From contig CM067086.1 in assembly GCA_034008185.1 (NCBI GenBank), forward strand, positions 29,657,007 to 29,721,006: a DNA stretch of 64,000 nucleotides, read 5' to 3'. The position numbers were made by a program, and so were the translations under genes. The stretch is from Gorsachius magnificus (taxonomy: Eukaryota > Chordata > Aves > Pelecaniformes > Ardeidae). Positions 49,076 to 60,500 of the stretch are shown one piece after another. The notes beneath the pieces are model-generated. The model did not search any database. It worked only from the letters and a program-made list of their open reading frames with translations, and was not told the origin of the DNA. Positions within the stretch are counted from its first letter, which is position 1. Each line of letters begins with the position of its first letter.

Positions 49076-51280
49076 AGCTCAGTTTTTTGGGTTTTATTTT
49101 GTTGTAAAACCCTATAATTAAAAGAACAGTGCAAAGTCTTAGGTCCCAGCTTATGTTTCCATAGGAGTTCCAACCAGGAAATTAAACTAGTTACAGTTTA
49201 TTATGGCTATGATGTGGTTTTGTGGGAAAGCAGGGAATGGACTCGATGATATATGGCAGGTCTACTGATTTGCAAACCACGTTTCTATGATAATGATAAG
49301 TATATTCTTCAGTCTCTCCTTTTCTGATGCTTGCCCTATCTTTAGTGCACCCCTTAGAATGAAACTCCTGTTCCATGACTATGACTGACAATTTAGCAAA
49401 AGCATTGATTGTACATCATGAAAAGACTTGTTGGTAAAAAGTCACTGGTAGGACATGGATGAACCAGGAGGGCTGGTTGTCTTTGGAGGATGTCCAGTTC
49501 TGTATTCTGGATACAGAGCAAACTGGAAGTGGTGCAGGTGTATTCCTTTCTACTGTTGTATCATTTATGTTATCAGAGTTCTTCATAAATCCAACCTGTT
49601 AAGTTCCATTTCCGAAAGTAACCACTAGGTGGCTCGGTACCACACAAATTTCACTGTAGTTTATCTGACTCTTACATAAAAACTTAAAGTAGAATTAAGG
49701 ACGAAATCTTTGGTTCTTTGTGGAGCACAACCTGATCTGACTTCCTTGTAATTGGTCTACTCTATATTTGAGAATTTCTGAGAATCCCATTTTAATCATT
49801 CTGCTGGGAGCAATGTTAAGGAGTATAGCTTAACAATTCTCTAGTATACCATGTAAGTGTAGCTGATGTTCCTCTCTGCTGCTGTTGAGAAAAATCAAGA
49901 GGGTAGAAACAATTTGGATACAGTCAAGCAGAATGTCAGTAGATCTGAGAATACAAACTGGCATTTGAGTCCTGTAAACTTGAGTGGACTCTTTGTGTGA
50001 ACACTTGCTGTATGTCACTGCAGGATTTGAGTCTGAAGTCCCACATCACGGTCGTTTCAGTTGGGGAAACAAAGGTCTTCCACACCATTGCAGAGGAGGA
50101 GCTGGCATTTTTTACAGAAAATGCTTTGCACAGTCTGTGAAATGGGAAGAAACAATCCAGACTTCTGGAATCATCGTCCTGTGCATCTATCACAGGCTTT
50201 CTCACTGTCTCACAGTGAGGATTTGGTCAGGCAAATTAAAGCTGTTGTAATCGAATGCTTCCAGAAATAGGATGAAAACATTTCTAGTTAGTTTGTTCAT
50301 CATAATTCCTTGAAGTGAAGGTAGATGTGTGGTTTTGCCATATCCCAAAGTCCTGAGCATATTTTCTTCCTTTACTGTACTCATTATTGGAGAGTTGACT
50401 GTGGAGGTGGTAGAGTTTAGCTAATCCATTTGCCATGGGCATACCAAGTCATTCTTTAGTATGATTAAGGGGATAAAGTGAACGGTGATTCGCAGCTTGT
50501 AGGTATTCATTTTAGCATCTCTGTGGTGGGTCGTGAATTGGGAAAAGTGTTGGGTCCAAAGGATCCATCCCATACTTCCCTCTGGAAGGTTTCTGTATTG
50601 TGGTGTCTTTTTCATTAATAATGACATTAGCAAAAACCAAGCAGGAATTGTCTGTTGAGCCTGGCCTCTTGGTTATGCCTGCAGCCAATGCTGCTTCCTC
50701 TCACACCTTCAAAATAGTGGCAGTAGCTGACAGGGACAATGTTCTAAGAGCAACTTTTTTAAACTTTAGGCGGTTTTTATATTACTCTAAGTGCAAAGCC
50801 TTTGTCAATGCAACAGTTTGACATCGATTTCAATTACAGTTCTTTGGAACTTTCAGAATTTTACTTTACACAGTGAAGACAGCCCACACAGAGATTGGAG
50901 GCTTTCAAAGGGATTTAAAGCGCTTGAGAGCTTTCTTTTAGCAACGAGTAAGGAAGGGATACTTAACCTCCCTTAAATTACTGTCAAATCAAGTAAATGT
51001 GGAGTGCTTTGCACTTTAAACAGTGCTAGTTTTCTGGTTGCCTGCACATTACTGGGAAAAGAAACGTGGTCAAACGCAGGTGGGGTTAGGCTGGCGGTTC
51101 TTCACTTCTGGAACACAGCGGTTTCTCTCGGGTAGCGCCGGGCGAGCATCTTCGCGGCAGCGCCCGTCTCATCGCACTGATTCAGCTTTTGGGCAAAATC
51201 CGGGCGGTTATGCTGGTGCACATGAGGAGCAGGGGTATCCCCGGCGATTTTAAGCGTGAAACCACCGTCTGGAGGTCCCG
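49076..51280. other. Intergenic HAUS2-STARD9
   Basis: About 2.2 kb. Apart from a strong CTCF-like motif at 49622-49633, no gene, RNA or repeat is recognised. It becomes CpG-rich from about 51,100. Confidence 0.7.
49622..49635 (+). promoter_or_regulatory. CTCF-like motif
   Basis: CCACTAGGTGGCTC matches the CTCF core CCA(C/G)(C/T)AG(G/A)(G/T)GGC at every core position. It lies about 550 bp after the HAUS2 polyadenylation site and 1.9 kb before STARD9, a sensible place for a domain boundary. Binding is inferred. Confidence 0.6.
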
Positions 51281-51780
51281 CTCTCCGGGACGGACCTGTT
51301 TTAGGCGGAAAAAAACCAAACAACGGTTTGGGCGCTGGAGAGGCTGCCGCGCCGCCGCTCCGGGGAGAGGTTTCCCGAAACCCCTCCTCTCCGCTGGGGG
51401 AGGTTTCCCTCCCGCCCCCGCGGGGGCTGCCTGGGCCGGGCCGGGCCGGGCCCTCCCCTCCCGCCCCTCCGCGGCCGGGCGGGGCGGGGCGGGCGGCTCC
51501 GCTCCTCCCTGGGCGCGGGGCCGCGATGCGGGGTCGGGGCTGCTGGGCGTGAGCCGAGCCATGGCCAACGTCAAGGTGGCCGTGCGGGTCCGGCCTCTGA
51601 GCAAAAGGTGCGGCGGGGCGCGGAGGCGGAGGCGGAGGGGGCGACAGGGAGAGGGGGACGGGGAGGCCCGGGCAGCGGGGCGCGGGGGCGGGGTGGCAGG
51701 GCTGGGGCTGAGGGCGAGACGGCAGGCCCCGGGGGGCTCAGCGGTAAGGTAGGAGGAGCGGTGGGGCTCGTCCCTCCGGG
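51280..51780 (+). promoter_or_regulatory. STARD9: CpG island, STARD9 promoter
   Basis: Dense CpG block around the STARD9 start codon with GC boxes in GGGCGGGGCGGGGCGGGCGG (51478-51497) and a (GGGCC)4 array (51433-51453). No TATA box. The transcription start is probably within 51,450-51,540. Confidence 0.75.
51561..51607 (+). CDS. STARD9: STARD9 first coding exon (partial gene)
   Basis: STARD9 (KIF16A) is a very large kinesin-3-type motor with a C-terminal START lipid-binding domain. It localises to centrioles and is needed for pericentriolar material cohesion in mitosis. This exon encodes MANVKVAVRVRPLSK plus two bases of an Arg codon, the first beta strand of the kinesin motor domain (VxVAVRVRP). 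It ends before GTGCGG at 51608. Human STARD9 begins MANVRVAVRVRPLSKR, and the position after HAUS2 agrees. KIF16B and KIF1 proteins have similar starts, so synteny decides. Later exons lie beyond the window. Confidence 0.9.
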
Positions 51781-52923
51781 TCACTCCACTGCTCCTGGGA
51801 AGTTCTCTTGGAAGAGTCCCCCGCTGGAGCTGTGGGGCTGGCTCCCCGCTCCCCGAGACGGGACAACTCTCATCCGGTGGCGGGGGGGACCTTCCCTTCC
51901 CCTTCTGTTGTCGCTGTTTTTTCCAGCGGGAGGCAGAGCCGGATATTCCCGTGGCCGTTCAGCTGCGCTCCCTCCCCGGCTTGCTTGGCTCCGGTAGAAA
52001 TCCCCGAAGCTAAATGGAACGGCTTGAAGGCGACTCCCACAAACAAGAAGCTGCCGTAGCTCAACGCTCCGGTGTTGTCTGATTATAAAGCATAATTAAA
52101 ACCTCGCAGACCTCGCAAATTCGGGGAGGAAAAGAAAGAGGAAAAAAACAAGCACCCAAAATTTCGGTGGCTGGCAATGTACACCTCCTGTTAGAGAAAC
52201 GCTATAGCACGTCAGGCAGAAATGGTTTGAAATGTGGTATGAGCTCTGAGGGCCGGTCTGTGATTTGATGCTGCCTTTCTTTTTAGCGTGAGTTCTTCCT
52301 GTTGTCTTCTGGCTGCATTGACTTCTCTGATAAATAACTCTGTTGTTAGTAGGGAAAATGATTCTTGAAGGGTTGCCCAGCCTGAAAACTAGCCTAGTCA
52401 CGTAGCCACCAATATGGTAGCATGTTTTGCATTTCTTATTTGTCTACGGATTTTTTTTGCAAGACAAGATACCAGAGAGTATTGAATAAAATTAAAAACC
52501 CCTGAACTGGGTAGTCTTAAATATAAAAAGGGAAAGGTGGGAAGTAATTTACAGGTTTTCAATATACTTTACCTTTAACTCAAAACTAACTGATTTTTAA
52601 GAAATATTTTGTCCATAATTTCATTTAAAAACAGGTTGGGCAATATTGTTCTGATTTATTGCACAGGTATGAATGAAACAGATTTTAATAGATACTGGCA
52701 TATTGTAAGAAGAGTAAGCAGCACAGAAGCAAGCTAAGTTTAGCTTAGTGATGCTTTAGTGTTGGAGATGTTCTTTGATTTTTATTTTCTTCTGTGTTGT
52801 TAGTCATTCTTAGTATTTGCTGGTCAAATAAATTGCTGCTATGCCCTCTAGAAATAAAAAACAGTATACAGTTGCTAAGCATGAACGTTAAATGACAATT
52901 TGGTAATGATATCAAGTTATTCA

Positions 52924-52939
52924 GACCATTTGAATGGTC
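52924..52939. repeat. Short palindrome GACCATT-TG-AATGGTC
   Basis: Perfect 7-bp arms around a 2-nt centre; a third GACCATT follows at 52945. Probably chance, but a compact symmetric site. Confidence 0.6.
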
Positions 52940-53410
52940 CTTTTGACCATTTGGTTCAGTCTTGCAGAGTTTAGTGGAGACTGAAAGTATTTAGAAGTTC
53001 AACTTGGTGATGTATTTCATTGTGCAGGCAATGACATATTTGTTTCTCCTGCAATAGCATCTGGCTGCCTATTTGCAATTATGTAGTGGACTTAGTACGG
53101 TCTCCCATAGACATAAAGTTAAAATGAGTGGGTTTTAGCAGCTGGGGAAGAGAGGCCAAAGATTGAACTGGGAGGGGTGTGATCTTCCCCCTCACCAGAT
53201 TCTCCCTGGTGAGGAACTTTGCACTACATCTGTCTTAATGTTTCTTCCCCAATGGGTAGCATTAAGCAGTGCATAACAGTCCATGTATCATTATGGCTTT
53301 AAACAGCACCTAGAATTCTGTCAGATAAGGTGTGATAAACAGGAAAATCTTCAATGCAGTCAGCATAGGCCAGCCGTTGGGTCTGGAGTGTATCTTGGAG
53401 AGGAGGGTGG

Positions 53411-53520
53411 GATCATGCTTAGGGACATGGTTTAGTGGTGGATGGCAGGGTTAGGTTAACAGTTGGATTTGATGATCTTAAAGGTCTTTTCCAACCTAAA
53501 TGATTCTATGATTCTATGAT
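53411..53520 (+). mobile_element. CR1 LINE short 3' tail
   Basis: Plus-oriented CR1 tail: GCTTAGGGACATGGTTTAGT, then GGTTAACAGTTGGATTTGAT, then TTTTCCAACCTAAATGATTC, ending in repeated TGATTCTA units. Strongly 5'-truncated. Confidence 0.92.
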
Positions 53521-56500
53521 CAGAAAGGTGGACAGCCTCCTGCACATGGGAGAAGCTAATCTGGTGCCAAAACGGAAATGTTTGTGCGAAGGCAAGAGTG
53601 GAAACCTAGGGGGTAATATGAGAAGAGACTGTTAAATAACTCCATCTACTCAACCTGTGGCAGTATAACTGGTGGGATGGGGAGGCAGAGACCCCTCTTG
53701 TGGTGTCTGACCCCAAAGGCAATAGGCCATTTATTCCTTGCACTGCATTGCCACAGCTGAGGTCGGCAAAAGTGTGTCAAGATGGATTTTTATATTGTAT
53801 AAAAGGTTATTTATGAAGGCTCTGACATGAGAACTTGCTTTCTAGCCTTGACCAAGATTGTCCAAACGTAATGACTTCAAGGCAAATACCAAAGATTTGA
53901 AGGCTTAAAGTAACCTTGGTAGAGACTGAAAGGACTAAAGCTCTCAGTGGGGACAAGGGCCTGCTCTTTCTATTCCAGCTTCTTATACCACTTCCATATT
54001 GTGGTGGCGCAAGCCTCTAACCCTCTCTGCACACGCATGCGCCGTGATTGCCCCAACAGGTACTCATGTTGCCAGAGCTCTAGGATCTCTTAGGTGCTTT
54101 AAAAAGTAAAACTTCCTGCATAAAAGTGTCAGTTCAACTGGGTTGAAGTACTGTAACGTGTACAATCACACTTCCAGCCAAAAATATTAAACTTTGGTTT
54201 TTAAGAGTCTCAAAAATTGAAAAGCTGTGGACAAAGGCTAGAACTGGAGGGTTAGTTGGTTGTTTCTGACTATCGTACAAACTTTACTTGCTCATTGCTT
54301 CTTTTCGTTTAATTTACAATGGCAGATGAATGTTGGTTTTACACCTTAAAATTTACAGAATATTCAGATGTTAAAGGATGTTCATATGGGAGTTCATGAA
54401 ATCCTGCTTTCTGTTTAAAGTTTCCGTGTTTTAAAGACCACATTAATCACATCTGCAACTTGTTATTTAGCAAAAGGCAAAGAGGGGTCTTTTTGTTCTG
54501 TGCCTCTACGGCGCCCATCACAATGCATTCTTTGACACAGAGCTCCTATGTGCAAATAATCCCTGATAGTTATGAAGTGAGTACAGTTGTAGAGAATGCA
54601 GAAGTTTTTCCTTTGCCTAAACTTTAAATAGCTTGTAGCCAGTGTTCTTCATAATGTCATCAGTCATTCTGTAACAGGCTAAATGATTTTTTTTATCACC
54701 AGAATGTTGTCCTGGGAGTAAGTTCCCTCAAATGTGTTCCCTGGAGTGACATTGCTTTAAAAAAAGTCATTATTATACATTTACTATTGTACGTATTAAA
54801 AAAGATTTGTTACTTTGTGGTTACATGGGTACTTGTGCCGTGTAAATACATTTTGCTCTCAGAATGAAAAATAGAAGCTTGAATGGGCGCTTTAAATTGG
54901 CTATAGCAATAGGTAATTATCAGGTATTAAGTAAGAGCTGGGAACTGATGAAATCCCTTTATAGTTTATTTCTGGACATCTTAATGCTTGGCCTATTAGA
55001 TATTAAACTTTTGTAAGGAAAGTGTAATGTTATTTTTGGCTGTCAGTCAGAAGCTGTTGATGGAAACACTTTCAACGCTAGCACGTAACTATGTGAACTA
55101 GGAATGTTCTTTCTTTTTCTTTCCCGGTTTCTGCTGTGGAGTACGCCAACACCGTGGTCTGCAGCGTGATGCTGTGAGATCAGATCTGACCCTCCAGACC
55201 TGGCAATGGTGTGACTGGCTGAGAAAGAGGGTACATTACTCTTCCAGTATTTCAGCACTGTGTCTAGGGCTCTCCTTGTGGCTGGGTAGCTCGCTTAAAA
55301 AGCTGTCTTGGGTATTTGTATGCTAGAATAACACCTGCAGCATTAGGCATGCCCTTTGACTATTTATGTAGGCCAGCAGAAACCCGTGCTAGTTTTTATG
55401 TGCTGCTGGTTTCAAAAATGTTTGTCCCTGTGGTATCCCATCACAATTCCAGTACCTGGTTGTGGCTGCTGACTGCTCTTAGGGTGGACCTCAGCCCTGT
55501 GCTGTATGAGAGGAGGAAGGGAGGGCTGTGTTTGCGCATGGGAGGCCCTCTGGGAGGGGAGAGGTCAGTGTGTCCAGGGCAGTGCATTTGGGACCAGGAT
55601 GGGGCACAGCTGCCTCATCCCTTTTCCTCCACAATCCACTTCCTCTGCCTCTTCTGCTCTGCATCCAGCTGGTCTCAGTTCACTTGTGCACCTTGTATTC
55701 CCTTGCCTCAGCGTAGTTTGAGAACTGCTATGTAAGTAGTCTTAAAGATGGGAAAGAAGGGCTTTAAAAACCAGTGCTCTATACCACAATGAAAAACCTC
55801 ATGCATTACTATAGGATTCTCTTTTTAGCATGCACCAGTGACTAGAGGACATTGCATTCCTTCGTGGATTGTGCACTGCGTCCTGGGTAAAATCGTTCAC
55901 AGCAAGTTTGTTTAATTGAATTGTAAAATTATAATGGTGTTAAGTTAAAAACTTGATACTAGGGCATGCAAGTTTCCCTGTGACAGTTTTTGAGAGTTTA
56001 AAGCACTTTGCTGGGCCCTGAAGTTTGGGAGCTACTTGTGCAGGACCCAGCAAAACGGACGACATATTCTGCTGTTGAAAATGCCTTCGCTTTTCAGCTG
56101 CCTCCGTGGCCTGGAAAAGGAGAGACTGGCAAGAAGCTCTTATTTGAAAGGATCTTTCCTGGTCTCTTTAATAACTCACACATGAATTCTCCTATCTTCA
56201 ATGAACCTCATAGACATGTTACCTGAAAGAGTTGCTGAACAGATTAATTAACCTGAAAGCTGCCCCTTGTCTTTCTCTGCTTTGCATTGTTTCCAAGCTG
56301 TACCTTGAAGCCTCCTGGCCAGCTGTTTATTTCCCAACCCCCTCAGGAGTTCCTGAGCTGGTCCTCCATGCATTTGCAAATGAGAGCATCAAAGAAATAT
56401 TGGGGTAGTCCCAAGTCGCAAAGCTGAACCCCACTTCCAGCGGTGCAGGTGTTTACTATCAAAGACTGAGCTGCAGTGGAAGTTTTCCTTGTTACTGCTG

Positions 56501-57480
56501 CTCTCTATGGCATAGTCCTCTAATCTCCTCCCCAGGATGTGGCAGGTGATGAGGCTTGAGGGTGGGATTGAGGTGGAGAAGTTAAGTTTGAGCTCATAAG
56601 AACACAGCTGACAGCAAGCCCAAGGCTGGGAAGGAAGGGTCTTGCACAGTAAGGAAAGTTTCTTACAATTCCCAGAAAGGTGCTTGGTGTGCTGGGCTAA
56701 CTGGGGCACTGCATCGGGCATAGCTACTGTGAGTGGGTGAGAGAGCTGCTCAGCAGATTGGTGCGTTATGATGTTAACTTGTAAAATTCATTTTTATTTG
56801 AAAGGGAAGCTCTATGGAAAAAGAGAATTACTTTAAATATCATTCTGGAAATGATGTGAAGTAAATCACTGTTGGTTTGTACTGGGTATGCCTTTATTTA
56901 TCTGCTGCTGGGTCAGCTTCATTAACTAGTCTCTGTGCTGTGGTCCACCTCCCTTTGCTCTTCCTAATCACACTGTGGTAAGGAAAAGGAAGGACTGTTA
57001 CGCAGGCAAAACTTTTTGCTGTTTTATAGACCGTGCTATTGGCTAATTTACACGCTTGTGTATAACCACAAGAGCTTAGATAGAGCAACGTTGCATGCTG
57101 CTGAGAAGAGTGATAACTTGTAGCAGCTTTTGTAGAAAGCATTCCCTAAACCTTATACACAACTGATTTAACATTGGTATCAAATGCTGTATCAAAGTAA
57201 AATTAAAGCAACAGCAGATTGGAAGTTATTGTTGTTCTCCCTCTTACCCCCACCAAAGCAAATGTGGTTGTTTTACTTATTCAAGCATATTCCTTTTAGA
57301 ATGTTTATTTTTCACTAGTTGCTCAGTGCCGCCCTTTTTAAGCACTTTTTGAACTAACCCTGTTCAGGTTATTTTATCTCTGTCTTAAAACTTCATAATA
57401 CCAGTGGTAAGAGGAATGTATTTTAAGGAAAGATAGCCATAGAAGTTTAGGTTAACATTTCAAAAGCTTTTCCAATTTTT

Positions 57481-57500
57481 TATATATATATATATATATA
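57481..57500. repeat. (TA)10 microsatellite
   Basis: Ten TA units in STARD9 intron 1, likely length-polymorphic. Confidence 0.9.
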
Positions 57501-60500
57501 AAAGCCATGACCCTACTTTATTCAAACTACTGTTGTGATATGCTACTTCAAATGTATTTGATGCGAGTGTATAATGACACAAGATACCGGCATCATTAGT
57601 ACTCATATAGCTTATTTTTGTTTACCACTTCAATTTCTGCTTAAATTCACTTTTCTGTGTTTTTTGGGTAGCATTTAAAAAGTGTCTGTACTCATTTTTC
57701 TTGAAAAAACATTGTTTGCAAGGAGAGAACACTTGTTTTCTTCTATATTTCCAAAGGTAGATGGGAGGATTTTTTCTTCTTCTTTTTGGTACTTTTCTTG
57801 AGCTGACTTAAACTTTTCTCTGTGACCCAAGTGTGCATTGGATAAATTAGCTCTCTGTTAAAGGAATATTGCCATAATATCTATTAACTGCTTTGCTGGA
57901 TGTAGATGGAAATAAGTTCCTTAGAAATCTGTCTATATTTTACATTAGCACAAGAAATATATTGCAGTCAAAAATTCTCTGGAAAATGAGTGTAGTATAA
58001 TTTTGGTTTCTAGGTATTCACCATATGTTCCACATGGATATAATTTTCAAATACAAGAAAAAAATACTGCTTTCTTTGAAGAAAATGACAAAATTGTCTT
58101 TCATTTCAAAGGGACCAGAATTTGTCTGTGAAAAGAAAAGGTATTAACATAGGGAAAAACAGATAACAGGCAAGAGTAGAATATACCCTTTAGCTTGCTT
58201 AGGACTGTTAAGATACTTCTCATGCTGTTTCAAGGTTTAGACGAAGGCAGGCCATTGAACACAGTATAGCAAAGTGTCTTTCTTCTACCCTGACCTTGTT
58301 TCCTTAGCTTTCTCAATTGTATATTTTAGTACATATATTCCTGCTACCTTGGTGCTGTTGTCCTCTCAGGCCTAGACAAATGGCAGGCTTTTATCTACTG
58401 TGATAGCTGAGTGAGTGTTGTCCTCTGTGTCCCTCTGTTACACAAGGGTCCCTTTCTTCAGGTGGTCATAGTTGAACTCTGTCCCAAAAGCCATGGGGTT
58501 TGAGGCTGGTACCTTATGGTGGGAAAGAGCTGTCTCAGGCCTCCAAGAGTTGCTGTCTGAAAATCTGTACAAACTGCATTGGTTATGCATTGCTCATGAT
58601 TACAAGCTTGTTCCCCCACGGAAGAGCTAGGATTTATAAAAGAAAAGTTGAGATTATAATTTTTGCTTACAGAGAGGAGGTCTCTCTCCCAAACAAATGT
58701 AATTTAACATTTGTGTATCCTGTTTTGTAATCTAACCTATTGTTGAGGTTATCTTGACCTCTTTTCCTCCCTCTCTCTCAAATTAGTTATTTTGCTTTGG
58801 CTAATATATTATTTAAAGTTTCATGTAAACTATCATTGAGGAAGCTTCTCTTTTCTCTTAGTATCTGTACTTGGCACTAGCAGATGGTTTTAAGTCACAT
58901 CTGTAAAGGCTAACCTTTCCTAGATGTTTTCTTCTTGCAGTTGCATGAAGCACATTTTCAAACTTTGGTAAAGGGCAGACTTTCTAGCTCTTTACAATGG
59001 CAAGACTCTGCATGTCCTGTGGCCAGCACTACCCGCTCCACAGAAGATGATGCTTCTGCTGATTTTATGTGACAGTACTGTGCCTGTACACATTTAAGCC
59101 AGGAGCACAAGGCACTGGCTACTGGTGGCTTACTTCCCAGAGCAAGAGGCTGACTGGCTCCTCTTCTCTTCTTTCACTTCCCTTGTTGCCTGTGCAAAAG
59201 CAGCTATGACACTGTCCTAAAACAGTAACAGCAAAACCAGCTTTTGGAAGCCTTCTAATCTGCATTTTCATAGAACAATTTTCCTCCCAAGCCCTAAGAA
59301 TGCTTTATGAGTGTCAGAATGGTTTGGAGCTGGGATCAGATTTTTTTGTACATGGCAAAGAAAAATGGGGCACAATGTCATTAAATAACCTGGCCAGAGC
59401 CATGGCTGTGCTGGGCAGTTTCGTTCTCTAAGACCACATGCTCTTATCTGAGAGAAGTTGTAGTAATGTAAGATGACATGACTGCATGCATAGAGATCAC
59501 TGCACATCTCCCCTGGGGAACAGTGCAGAGGTTGGATGCTAGTCTTGTGGAACTTTTGCGCAGTACATGGTGAGACACCACCACTGTGCTCAGAGAACTG
59601 ATGTGAGTTTTGGGTAGAATTTCCCCAGTTTCCTTTTCTTTAGTCCAATGCTTCATGTGAACTTTAAAAATCAGTGCACTTCTAAAATTTTCCTGCTATC
59701 TTCCTATCTGTAGCATAGACTTTAAACAAAATAATGGAGTTTTGCACCTCTGTTTTTAGAATTTAAGGATTTACTGTAGTAGCTGCTTTTGATACAATGA
59801 AAGAGGTAGCTAAGCAAGAGAGAGGAGACGGTGCATTACAGCATTCAGTGGCACAGCCATTTATTTAACTATGATCACAGACTGAAGTTCTGGTCTGGTG
59901 GAATGAGAACTGACCACTGTATCCAAATTCTGGTTTGCATGGAAATCGCGGCATTTGCAGATTTCCTTTGATGCAAAAGTCTGAGAATTATACTATTGCA
60001 TTACTCAGTAAACAGTTGGGAAAACTTGAGGGTGGGACTGGACTGTAGCTTTGTTTTAAATCTTCCTCATTTCATGCTTCCTTAAATGCTGGTAGTATGA
60101 CAGATGAAAAGACTTTTTCCTCTTCTCTTCCCTCCTCCCCTCAGTGCCTCTGTATGAAAAAGAAAGCATCATTATTCCACAGCTGTTCAAAGCACTGATG
60201 GATCATCAGAATTATTTCTGACTTGGATTGCTCAAGGAAGATGCCTGACGTCCTTGTGCCAGCAGTACAAGACTTCAGAGATGGTGCAGACAGGAATGTT
60301 GTTCTTGTACTGTGCCATTCGCATGGGCAGTGTTGCAGAGCTTACTGTGACTGGAGGCAGCCATCTGCTGCTGCTGCTCCTAGCTCATGGATATATACAT
60401 ATCAAAGGTCTGGTATGATTAAGAAGACACTGTTTGAGCAGGCCTGTATCTGAAAAGGGCACTGATAATGCCTCATGTTTATCTCTGCACCAACTATTAT

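Noticed and set aside
51182..51784. 200-codon minus-strand frame at the STARD9 promoter
   Set aside because: Antisense shadow of a CpG island; low-complexity Pro/Ala/Arg/Ser content.
55316..55735. 139-codon plus-strand frame in STARD9 intron 1
   Set aside because: No similarity to the kinesin motor segment expected for the next STARD9 exon, and no supporting splice sites.
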